25,866 nt of DNA from positions 1 to 25,866 of the forward strand of contig JBLHKW010000066.1 in the NCBI GenBank assembly GCA_047618565.1, in the 5' to 3' direction. The position numbers were made by a program, and so were the translations under genes. Source of the DNA: JBLHKW01 sp047618565. Lineage in GTDB: Bacteria; Planctomycetota; UBA1135; GCA-002686595. This document shows positions 6,734-13,300 of the stretch, one piece after another (positions within the stretch are counted from its first letter, which is position 1; each line of letters begins with the position of its first letter). The notes below the pieces were generated by a model, which worked only from the letters and a program-made list of their open reading frames with translations, did not search any database and was not told where the DNA came from.

Positions 6734-6900
6734 CTAGCAGCCCATTGAAAACGTGATCCGGTACCATGACAGCATCCTCGACTCCGGTGCGGCGCCTGAA
6801 ATCCTCGCCGAATCCACCGATTCGCCTGCGTTTCCAGACACCACACCAGAGTCGATGCTGCCGCCGTGGCATCCGGAGCACTTTTTCAACGGACTGCTAA
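6734..6900. mobile_element. MITE-like element, copy 2 (159 bp, flanked by CTAG/CTAA)
   Basis: The body is 6738-6896. Its ends are CAGCCCATTGAAAACG (6738-6753) and CTTTTTCAACGGACTG (6881-6896), matching at 13 of 16 positions when one is reversed. The flanks are CTAG (6734-6737) and CTAA (6897-6900), both fitting YTAR. Length and orientation are the same as copy 1 at 127-285. It is inserted between the HAD gene and moxR (both minus) and directly abuts both: it supplies the HAD stop codon on one side and lies 4 bases from the moxR start codon on the other. No transposase is encoded, so any movement would need an enzyme elsewhere. Confidence 0.78.
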
Positions 6901-7593
6901 CTCGAGGAGGTGGTCTTTCAACTGCTCGAGCGATGTTACCCGATGATGGGGTCCGGAGTCCGAGCCGAGCTCGTCGGCGTGGTCGACCAGTACCGTGCGC
7001 AGGCCGACGTCGCGGGCAGCGCGGCAGTCCTTGTCCGGATGGTCGCCGGCATGCAGGCAAGCCTCGGCGGGTACACCGGCCCGTTCCAGGGCCAGATGGA
7101 AGATGCCTGGCGAGGGCTTCTCGATGCGCTCGATTGCCGAGCAGACGACCGGATCGAATACGTCCTCGAGCCCGAGGCTATGGAGCAAGCCCGGCAGGCG
7201 CGGGCTCCAGTTGGAAATCAGGCCCAGGCCGAGCCCCTCGGCCCGAATGGCGTCCACGAGCTGCTCGAAACCGGTGAACAGCTGAAAGGTATCGGGGTCG
7301 GCGAAGCGTGCGAAGAGTTGCTGCTGGAAGGCGCCCCAGTCATCCGGCGCGAGCGCCAGCTCGTCTCCGAAGATGAGCCGGATGTAGCTCCGGAACCACG
7401 GGTCGGTGTAGCGCCAGGCGCCGTCGATCTCGCTGGGCAACGCTTCGTGGGCCCGGATCATCAGGGTGCGCATCTCGTCTTCGTGGATCTTCACTCCGTG
7501 CCCGCGTGCGGCCTGGGCGTAGATCTCGAAGCGTGACGGAACCTCGCGCACGAGTGTGTTTCCGAAATCGAGGAATACGTGACGCAACACCAT
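6886..7593 (-). CDS. HAD-superfamily hydrolase (phosphatase-like)
   Basis: This 235-residue protein has the ordered HAD motifs. Motif I is VFLDFGNTLV (nucleophile D9), motif II LISNWS, motif III Lys in IERIEKPSPGIF, and motif IV HAGDHPDKDCRAAR. A helical cap (about 20-100) lies between motifs I and II, as in the HAD-IA group that includes phosphoglycolate phosphatase-like enzymes. The second Asp of the usual D-x-D is Gly (D-F-G-N-T), so the standard acid/base residue is absent; several HAD branches share this. The start at 7593 (MVLRHVFLDFGNT) is preferred, since the 18 extra upstream residues are Pro/Gly-rich. The last residues, LAVR, and the TGA stop are encoded by MITE copy 2, so the native tail was probably altered. 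The substrate is unknown. It is divergent from the TPR lipoprotein gene. Confidence 0.88.
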   Translation of the reverse strand: MVLRHVFLDFGNTLVREVPSRFEIYAQAARGHGVKIHEDEMRTLMIRAHEALPSEIDGAWRYTDPWFRSYIRLIFGDELALAPDDWGAFQQQLFARFADPDTFQLFTGFEQLVDAIRAEGLGLGLISNWSPRLPGLLHSLGLEDVFDPVVCSAIERIEKPSPGIFHLALERAGVPAEACLHAGDHPDKDCRAARDVGLRTVLVDHADELGSDSGPHHRVTSLEQLKDHLLELAVR

Positions 7594-7709
7594 GGTCGAA
7601 GGGCCGGTACGCCCCGGGGGCGGATCGTGGGGCCCTGAGTCTCCCACATCCGGCGCCCGCGGGGCAACGCGGGTTTCTTTCGGTACCCTTGGACGCTTCG
7701 CCCAGCACC

Positions 7710-8672
7710 ATGCATCGCCCCATCACCTCGATCCTGCTACCGATCCTCCTGGGTTTGCTGGCCTGTGCCAGCACGGACCCTGCCCGGGCGGAGACCATGC
7801 AGCAGGCACAGGTGGCGAGCGACATGGGTGATTGGCGCCGGGCCGCCGCCCTGTGGTACGGCGTCTACCGCGACGACCCCGACCAGCGCGCGAGCGTGGC
7901 GGCTCCCACCGCGGAAGCTCTGCTCGGGAGCGGCGATCCGGCCAGCGCCCTGTCCGTCGTGCGCGACAGTCGCGGCCTCGGAGCCTCCGGAGCCCAGCTG
8001 GCCCATGTTGCGGCCCAGGCGCGGGCCGAGCTCGGTGACAATGACGGCGCGATTACCGAGCTACGGACGGCGTTACGGGAGGATCCGGATCAGGGCGCCT
8101 GGTGGTGGGAGCTGGCCCCATGGTTGTGGGCTGCGGGGGAGCAGGTCCACACCCGTGAGGCGCTCGATCGCGCCCTCAAGCTCGGCCAGGATGGGCCCGA
8201 GTTGCGGCTGCTGCGGGCGCGCGTGTTGACCGCACTCGGTGAAGACACGTTGGCGTTCGACGCCTGGCGCGAGCTGTTGCAGCGACCGGATCGCGATGCT
8301 GTCTCTCTGCTCGAGGCGGCGCGCCTGGCGGTCAGGCCGAGCCTGGCGATCGAGCGCCCTCAGGCATTGGCGCTGGGCGTGCTCTGGTACGAGCGGGCCG
8401 TACGTGCGGAGCCCCAGGACCTCCAGATTCAGCGCGAGTTCGCGTACGCGGCCCTGCTCAGCGGGGATGTGGACAAGGCCCTGTCGGCTTTCGAACGCGC
8501 CAGTGAGCTCGCTCCGACGGACCAGGAGCTGCTATCGGACCTGGCGGCGCTGCACGTCACACGTGGCGGCGCGAAGCGAGCTCGGGAACTGCTGCGGCGC
8601 GCTCTCGCCCTGGAGACGGATCCCGACGTGACACGGGACTGGCAACGCCGTATCGACGCGATCGTCGACTAG
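7710..8672 (+). CDS. TPR-repeat lipoprotein
   Basis: This is a 320-residue predicted lipoprotein with signal MHRPITSILLPILLGLLAC (lipobox L-L-A-C, C19). The mature part is helical with Ala/Leu-rich tetratricopeptide repeats. The clearest are at about residues 33-65 (DMGDWRRAAALWYGVYRDDP), 95-130 (LGDNDGAITELRTALREDP), 150-180 and 255-310 (LLSGDVDKALSAFERASELAP, then GGAKRARELLRRALALE). Such TPR solenoids serve as protein-binding scaffolds, here on the envelope side of the membrane. The ATG at 7710 is chosen because it starts the signal peptide; the frame is open further upstream into the HAD gene region. Its TAG stop shares the palindrome CTAG (8669-8672) with the stop of the convergent small gene. 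The binding partner is unknown. Confidence 0.85.
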   Translation: MHRPITSILLPILLGLLACASTDPARAETMQQAQVASDMGDWRRAAALWYGVYRDDPDQRASVAAPTAEALLGSGDPASALSVVRDSRGLGASGAQLAHVAAQARAELGDNDGAITELRTALREDPDQGAWWWELAPWLWAAGEQVHTREALDRALKLGQDGPELRLLRARVLTALGEDTLAFDAWRELLQRPDRDAVSLLEAARLAVRPSLAIERPQALALGVLWYERAVRAEPQDLQIQREFAYAALLSGDVDKALSAFERASELAPTDQELLSDLAALHVTRGGAKRARELLRRALALETDPDVTRDWQRRIDAIVD

Positions 8673-8911
8673 TTTCCGCCGCACTCCTTGGCGACGACGG
8701 CTTCGAGCTTCTCGGAGAGCTCTTCGGCGAACTCGTCTCCGAAGTCCATGGCGAGCACATCGATCTCCTCGAACGTGTAGCGTCCGGAGCTGCGGCTGAA
8801 CGGGATCCCGTACTCCCACTTGTTCCCGTCGGAGGCGTTGATGGTGATCGCGATCTGGTCGTCGCCCTCCACGGGCTCGACGGTGAAACTGATTACTTCG
8901 TATTCAGACAT
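8669..8911 (-). CDS. Small acidic protein, hypothetical (80 aa)
   Basis: This 80-residue acidic protein starts MSEYEVISFTVEPVEGDDQ. It appears to be a short beta-sheet unit (strands around EYEVISFTVEPV, QIAITINA and KWEYGIPFSR) followed by an acidic helix (EIDVLAMDFGDEFAEELSEK). It has no signal peptide or membrane segment, so it is probably cytoplasmic. I do not recognise a family. The 3' end overlaps the convergent TPR lipoprotein gene by four bases (CTAG), each gene using it as its TAG. The upstream gap to the divergent VF530 gene is 134 bases and carries a GGTACAAT element for the latter. It is real by codon pattern and position; the function is unknown. Confidence 0.7.
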   Translation of the reverse strand: MSEYEVISFTVEPVEGDDQIAITINASDGNKWEYGIPFSRSSGRYTFEEIDVLAMDFGDEFAEELSEKLEAVVAKECGGN

Positions 8912-8980
8912 GTGGGGTGCGCTCCTTGGCGGGCAGGCCTATTCCGTTGGCCGCCGATCCTCGCAGGTTGTCGCAGCTGG

Positions 8981-8986
8981 TACAAT
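8981..8986 (+). promoter_or_regulatory. Putative -10 element (TGGTACAAT) of the VF530 gene
   Basis: TACAAT preceded by TGG, an extended -10 form, lies 59 bases before the ATG at 9046. It is identical in core to the elements upstream of the genes at 570 and 21868. No convincing -35 is seen. Confidence 0.45.
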
Positions 8987-9045
8987 CGCCCTGCTGGACA
9001 TGGACGGCGACGATTCGCGGTCGCGTACCCTACACAGGCCCCACC

Positions 9046-9261
9046 ATGAGTCAGGAACAGACGAACAACCCGCTGCACGGCGTCACCCTCAAGGCCATGG
9101 TCGAGCAGCTGGTCGAGCGCCACGGATGGTCCGAGCTGGGCGAGCGCATCCGCATCCGGTGCTTCACCCACGATCCCAGCGTCAACTCCAGCCTGAAGTT
9201 CCTGCGCAAGACCGACTGGGCCCGTAGCGCGGTCGAGAAGCTCTACCTCAAGGGGCGCTAG
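9046..9261 (+). CDS. VF530 family (DUF2132) small DNA-binding-type protein
   Basis: This 71-residue protein shows the full conserved core of the VF530/DUF2132 family: NNPLHGVTLKAMVEQLVERH, GWSELGERIRIRCF, and DPSVNSSLKFLRKTDWAR followed by EKLYL. The family is a compact helical fold described in databases as DNA-binding; its cellular role is not established. The ATG at 9046 gives the family's normal N-terminus. The longer frame from 8917 reads leader sequence. The 3' end overlaps the stop of the convergent TrkA-C membrane gene by 14 bases (9248-9261). The gene stands alone with its own putative -10 element. Confidence 0.92.
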   Translation: MSQEQTNNPLHGVTLKAMVEQLVERHGWSELGERIRIRCFTHDPSVNSSLKFLRKTDWARSAVEKLYLKGR

Positions 9262-10063
9262 CGAAATCCTGGTCGTCGCTGGATTCCTCGAGCTGCTCGA
9301 GACGATCCTCGGCACGTTCCTCGACCTGCACCAGCCGTTGTTTCCGGACCGCCAGGTCATGGGCGCGTTCGCCGTGTGCGTCATCTGTCCGGGCACCGAT
9401 GTTGGAGAGCACGTCGGAGCGTCCGTAGCACATGATGCGGTCGCCGACCTCCAGTCTTGCACTGGAGCTGGGCGTCGCCAGGGTGGAGCCGTTGCTGCGC
9501 AGGATGCTGAGGACGAGCAGGCCCTCGGCCGCGAGCTCCATCTGGCGCAGGCTGCGCTCCGCGAGCCAGGAGCCCTGATCGATGGTCACCTGGGCCACCG
9601 CGTAGCCCTTGTTGAGCTTCAGCACCTCCTCGTAGTCGACGATGTGCAGTTCGCTGGTGTGTTCCAGGGCGGTCGTGATGATCGTGTTGAGGACGCGCTC
9701 GAACGCCCGTGTCCGGAAGGTGAGCCAGATCACCACGATGCCCAGGGCCAGGGCGCCGACCTTTGTGAGCGGCTCGACCGTGCTCGCGCTCGGTTGCGCA
9801 AAGGACGAGACCAGGGTGCCCAGGGTCGACGTGACGGCCACGAAGCCCAGCAGCATCAGGATGCGGATGATGCGCCGGCGCACCGGGTGCGAGACCACGC
9901 TCTCGGACTCGGCGGTCGTGAAGCCGACCCCCATGAAGGCCGACTGCGACTGGAACATCGCGGAGTCCATCGAGAGGCCCGTCTTGTAGAGGGCCAGTCC
10001 TCCGGCGCGAACGATGATCCCCGACACGGCGACGATGACGATTAGCGCAACGACGTAGGTCAT
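9248..10063 (-). CDS. Membrane protein: TrkH-like half-pore joined to a TrkA-C (RCK-C) domain
   Basis: This is a 271-residue protein. Helix 1 is about residues 1-26, followed by a re-entrant-like segment at 32-52 (MFQSQSAFMGVGFTTAESES). That segment resembles the pore loop of TrkH/KtrB potassium transporters ('FQ-x-x-SA…T-x-GF-S/T'). Helix 2 is about 64-87 (IIRILMLLGFVAVTSTLG) and helix 3 about 101-117. Residues 145-222 are a TrkA-C domain: VAQVTIDQGSWLAERSLRQ, LLVLSILRSNG and LEVGDRIMCYG, a ligand-binding regulatory module of ion transporters. An acidic/basic helical tail (about 230-271) follows. A full TrkH has four pore repeats, so one repeat would need to oligomerise. It lies 46 bases downstream of mltA on the same strand. 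The TrkA-C part is confident; the pore comparison is by eye. Confidence 0.75.
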   Translation of the reverse strand: MTYVVALIVIVAVSGIIVRAGGLALYKTGLSMDSAMFQSQSAFMGVGFTTAESESVVSHPVRRRIIRILMLLGFVAVTSTLGTLVSSFAQPSASTVEPLTKVGALALGIVVIWLTFRTRAFERVLNTIITTALEHTSELHIVDYEEVLKLNKGYAVAQVTIDQGSWLAERSLRQMELAAEGLLVLSILRSNGSTLATPSSSARLEVGDRIMCYGRSDVLSNIGARTDDAHGERAHDLAVRKQRLVQVEERAEDRLEQLEESSDDQDFASAP

Positions 10064-10109
10064 ACGGTGCAGGCGCTCGCTCTGGTGTTGAAGCGCGGGC
10101 GGTGGAGGC

Positions 10110-11294
10110 TCACTCGGCCAGGAACATGTAGGTCATCTGACCCACCGAGCGCGTGCTGCCAGCTCGTAACTCCGCCTCATCGCCGACCCCGAGGTAGATG
10201 TCGGCCCGACCGGCGGTGCGGATGGCTCCGCCGGTGTCCTGGTCGAACATGAGCTTGCGGTAGGGCGCGGGATGGCCGCTGCGTGACGGCACCGTGGCGT
10301 CGACGAAGACCATGGCGCCGCGCGGGAAGAGGTGCTTGTCGGTAGCGAGGGATCGCTCGGCCGCGACCTCGACATTCAGGCTGCCGCGCGGGTCACCGTC
10401 GATCGGCGTGAAGAACACGAAGGACTCATTGCGTCCCAGGTAGGCCTGCGCCAGCTCGGGGTTGCGATCCATCCAGTCCCGCAGGGTGACCATGTTGACC
10501 TCGTCCGCATCCAGTCGCCCGTCCGCAACCAGGGCCTGACCGAGGGAGGAGTAGGGGCGACCGTTCTTGCCCGCGTAACCGAGCCGATACTCGGACCCAT
10601 CACGCAGACGGATCACGGCCGAACCGTTCACGTGAGCGATGTACGCGTCGAGCGGATCGCTCAGCCAGACCAGTTCCAGCCCGCGGCCCTTGAGCAGGCC
10701 GCCGGCCTCGATCGCGCGCCGCGTGGGGTAAGGGCGCACGCCCGCTTCGGTCTGTTGTCCGAGGATCTCACCTTCGTGACCCTTGACCAGATCGGTAGGC
10801 AGCGCATACAGCGGGTAACGGAAGGTCGTCGTCAGCTCACGACTGCCCTCCAGGGTCGGCGTGTAGTAGCCCGTGAACAGGACACCACCGCCGGCGCCAT
10901 CCCAACCAGCGCTCTTGTAGAAGTCGAACTCGCGCTCGATCGTTGCCTGGAACTCGTTGTGGGTCGTCGACGATTCGAGCAGTTCCTTGAAGCGCTGCAG
11001 GCTGCGCAAGGCGCGGTCGTGGGTGATGCTGGCGATCGGGAAGTACTTCCGCGAGGAGTCGCGCTCGGTCCAGTCGATCGAGCGCTGCAGGGGCTCAAGG
11101 ATCGAGCGCCGTTCCTGGAAAGTGGCGCGCAGGTCGGGCGGACTCTCGCCGGGCTCGAGCGCCAGCAACGCCGAAGCGTTGAGTGGCAGCGGGCGCCCGT
11201 AATCCGGAGTTTCGGGCCAGCTCTGACAGGCGGCGACGAAGGAGAGGGCGATCGAAAGTCCGAGGGTGAGTCCGGTGACGCGTAGGTTCTTCAT
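10110..11294 (-). CDS. mltA: Membrane-bound lytic murein transglycosylase A
   Basis: This is a 394-residue lipoprotein (signal MKNLRVTGLTLGLSIALSFV, lipobox V-A-A-C, C23) with the MltA domain and 3D domain. The enzyme cuts the MurNAc-GlcNAc bond of peptidoglycan, forming 1,6-anhydroMurNAc, at the outer membrane. Seen are LFTGYYTPTLEGSR, the YPTRRAIEAGGLLKGRGLELVWLSDPLDAY block, and RLGYAGKNGRPYSSLG. Near the C-terminus is FDQDTGGAIRTAGRADIYLG, which carries the catalytic Asp. The ATG at 11294 begins the signal peptide; the frame is open upstream without it. A GGTACTTC element about 50 bases upstream is a possible -10. It is followed on the same strand by the TrkA-C membrane gene, so the two are probably co-transcribed. 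Confidence 0.93.
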   Translation of the reverse strand: MKNLRVTGLTLGLSIALSFVAACQSWPETPDYGRPLPLNASALLALEPGESPPDLRATFQERRSILEPLQRSIDWTERDSSRKYFPIASITHDRALRSLQRFKELLESSTTHNEFQATIEREFDFYKSAGWDGAGGGVLFTGYYTPTLEGSRELTTTFRYPLYALPTDLVKGHEGEILGQQTEAGVRPYPTRRAIEAGGLLKGRGLELVWLSDPLDAYIAHVNGSAVIRLRDGSEYRLGYAGKNGRPYSSLGQALVADGRLDADEVNMVTLRDWMDRNPELAQAYLGRNESFVFFTPIDGDPRGSLNVEVAAERSLATDKHLFPRGAMVFVDATVPSRSGHPAPYRKLMFDQDTGGAIRTAGRADIYLGVGDEAELRAGSTRSVGQMTYMFLAE

Positions 11295-11504
11295 GTTGAT
11301 TCGAAGCCAGAGGGGGGGGAGCCCGAGCCTGCTAAAAACGGAAGTACCGAGCCAGATCAAAATCCGCCATGCAGCGTCCTGGCGGCACATTTTTGGGCAG
11401 CTCGTTTTGCCCCCCGCCCCCTGGCTCCCGTGGGCCGTCTGGCCCGGACGCGCACCGCTTCCGTCGGCATCGACCAGGGCGTCGCCAGAAGCGTCGGTCC
11501 CGCC

Positions 11505-12461
11505 TCAGTCCTGCGGTTCCTCGACCGAGGACGTCGTGACCTCGAAACCGTGCTCGCGCAGCCAGGACCGCAGCCGTTCCGACGTGCCCTGTGGCGTTGG
11601 CGGAACCTGGGCGAGGTCGCTCAGAAGCAGGCCCAGGGAGTCCCTGAGGGCCTGGTCCAGTGGAGCCTTGCGCAGACCGACCAGAACCTCGAGTCGGACG
11701 GCTTTCATGGGCACGAGGAAGCCCGGGTCATACCGGCCGATTCGTTGGTCGTCGTTCAATACGAGGTTGCGCCGGGGCAGGACCTCCAGGCGGTCGGCCG
11801 CGAGCCGTCCTGAATCCGCCGTCCAGGACTCGGTCGCCGGGAAGGCCGGGGCGTAGGGGCTACCCTCGTGGTCGACCACACGGCCAGTCGCATCGGCCAT
11901 CAAGACGAGCGCCGAGCAGGCCGACCCGGGGCGCAGCGCCACGTTGAAGTACTCCATCGGCGGCGCCGTCTTCTCGACCAGCGCGCGTTCTAGGCGCGCC
12001 TCCTGAATAGGGGCAACGCGCGCGAAGTATTCTCCGTGCGGAAATTCTGGCTGGTCGCTGCCTCGCAGGGGATTCGGGGTGCGGCCCTGCCATTCGTCGC
12101 CGACGCCGAGCGCACGGTTGAACTCGGGCCAGGCTACGCTGCTCGGCACCATCGCCACCTGCGTGCAGAGCGAGCTTCCCTTGTCCCGCGTGAGGAACAC
12201 GCTGGCGGCCACCATGAGCAGTGCAGCAGCCGCCATCGGGCGCAGGTGTCGACCGCCGCGCAACAAGCGGAGCTTCTTTGGGCGTGCCTGTGCCAGGGCG
12301 ACCTGGCGCTGCAGGTCATCCACCGTTTCGAAGGACTCGTAGGCAGCTGCCAGCTCGGGATCGTTCGTGAAGCGGATCTCGAGCCCGACCATCGCTTCAG
12401 GCGAGAGCCGCCCGTCGACGTAGTCCAAGATCAACAGCAGGTCCTTCTCTTGCACGCTCAC
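11505..12461 (-). CDS. Membrane anti-sigma factor (second cassette)
   Basis: This 318-residue protein probably starts at GTG 12461, which overlaps the sigma-factor stop as GTGA and gives the N-terminus VSVQEKDLLLILDYVDGRLS. Residues about 1-60 resemble short helical anti-sigma domains: a 'DYVDGRLSPEA…FTNDPELAAAYESFETVDD' pattern without a zinc H-x3-C-x2-C motif. A single membrane helix is at about 77-94 (MAAAALLMVAASVFLT). The remaining ~220 residues would be periplasmic and match no domain I know; they include a cysteine pair that might form a disulfide. An upstream ATG at 12488 would add 9 residues. Coupled translation with the sigma gene, and the layout of small inner domain, helix and large outer domain, support the anti-sigma role. 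The outer domain presumably senses the signal. Confidence 0.75.
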   Translation of the reverse strand: MSVQEKDLLLILDYVDGRLSPEAMVGLEIRFTNDPELAAAYESFETVDDLQRQVALAQARPKKLRLLRGGRHLRPMAAAALLMVAASVFLTRDKGSSLCTQVAMVPSSVAWPEFNRALGVGDEWQGRTPNPLRGSDQPEFPHGEYFARVAPIQEARLERALVEKTAPPMEYFNVALRPGSACSALVLMADATGRVVDHEGSPYAPAFPATESWTADSGRLAADRLEVLPRRNLVLNDDQRIGRYDPGFLVPMKAVRLEVLVGLRKAPLDQALRDSLGLLLSDLAQVPPTPQGTSERLRSWLREHGFEVTTSSVEEPQD

Positions 12462-13033
12462 TCGACGACCCCCTTGCCTCGCAGACACTCCATCAACGCG
12501 TCCTTTGCTCGATGCAGGCGTACTGCCACCGTGCCAGCCGGAATGCCGAGCTCTTCAGCTGTCGCAGCCGGGTCCAGGTGTCTCTCGTAACGAGCGTCCC
12601 AGACGGCCGCGAGCACGGGCGTCAGCCGGTTTCGGCAGAGCTGGAAAGAATGGGTCATCTCATCGGCGACCACACTGTCCAGCGGGAGCGCATTTTCGTC
12701 TGCAATAGGCATTTCACTATCGACGGGATCCTCACGGCGGCGGGCCTGGAGTTCCCTCCTGAGAACAGAGAGCACCCCGCGGGCCCTCCATTTCAAGAAT
12801 GCTCGAAGATTCCTCGGGGCTTCGTTCTGCTTGCCGGCGAACTCCCAGACCGACACCAGGACATCCTGCAACAACCGCTCGCGCTCATTGTTGGGGACCA
12901 TCGAGTGCCTGAAGACCATCGAGCAAACCTCCCTGATCAGGGCCTGCAGGCGCTCGAAGGCGCCCTCACGCTGCTCGCAGACGCCTATCCACAGGTCGTC
13001 GTTGTCCGTTTCGGCGCCAGGCTGGGTCATCAT
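12458..13033 (-). CDS. ECF-type RNA polymerase sigma factor (second cassette)
   Basis: This 191-residue sigma factor is more diverged than the one at 2626. Region 2 is about residues 20-95, with ERERLLQDVLVSVWEFAGK and NLRAFLKWRARGVLSVLRRE. Region 4 is about 130-185, with LCRNRLTPVLAAVWDARYER and a helix-turn-helix HLDPAATAEELGIPAGTVAV followed by RLHRAKDALMECL. The start is taken at the double ATG (13033/13030); the frame is open to 13177 but that stretch lacks sigma features. TAGAAT preceded by GGGC (13075-13080) is a possible -10. The stop overlaps the anti-sigma start (GTGA). The CHAT gene lies 264 bases upstream on the same strand, across two palindromic repeat pieces. The ECF assignment is confident; the regulon is unknown. 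Confidence 0.88.
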   Translation of the reverse strand: MMTQPGAETDNDDLWIGVCEQREGAFERLQALIREVCSMVFRHSMVPNNERERLLQDVLVSVWEFAGKQNEAPRNLRAFLKWRARGVLSVLRRELQARRREDPVDSEMPIADENALPLDSVVADEMTHSFQLCRNRLTPVLAAVWDARYERHLDPAATAEELGIPAGTVAVRLHRAKDALMECLRGKGVVE

Positions 13034-13202
13034 GGAGAATTGGGGACTCGACACGCCCGAGGTGGGCACCCGGGATTCTAGCCCGAACAATTCATGAACA
13101 CGCGGCCCGAACGCAACGATCGTTTGGCTTCGTCGCCCTGTCGGCCCCAAGCACCCTGATCCAAGGGTCCGCGCCATTTGTTTCGCGTCTCGGCGCCCGT
13201 TT

Positions 13203-13236
13203 CATGAGTAATCCGGGCTGGCCCGGATTACTCATG
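13203..13236. repeat. 16-bp perfect palindromic repeat
   Basis: CATGAGTAATCCGGGC (13203-13218) and GCCCGGATTACTCATG (13221-13236) are perfect inverted repeats separated by only TG. A degenerate single arm occurs at 13282-13300. The structure sits between the CHAT gene and the sigma gene, both minus. There is no T-run, so it is either a REP-like mobile palindrome or a factor-dependent terminator, or a binding site for a dimeric protein. Confidence 0.8.
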
Positions 13237-13281
13237 CCCACGCGGACGAAATCCCACGAACGGCCGGCTTCGCCTCGCAGC

Positions 13282-13300
13282 TCATGAATAGCCCGGGCTA
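13282..13300. repeat. Degenerate single arm of the palindromic repeat, overlapping the CHAT stop codon
   Basis: TCATGAATAGCCCGGGCTA is close to TCATGAGTAATCCGGGCTG (13202-13220). Its last three bases are, on the minus strand, the TAG stop of the CHAT gene. The homology was judged by eye. Confidence 0.5.

Noticed and set aside
6730..6846. N-terminal extension of MoxR by 39 residues from a GTG inside MITE copy 2
   Set aside because: The extra residues are translated repeat, begin in the interior of the mobile element, and are not part of the MoxR family N-terminus.
10332..11285. 317-codon plus-strand open frame antisense to mltA
   Set aside because: mltA shows full family motifs on the minus strand; the antisense frame has no recognisable domain and shadow-like composition.
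13203..13236. Palindrome as an ordinary intrinsic terminator
   Set aside because: The two-base centre and absence of a T-run argue against a standard terminator; a related arm nearby suggests a repeat family. Listed as a repeat.
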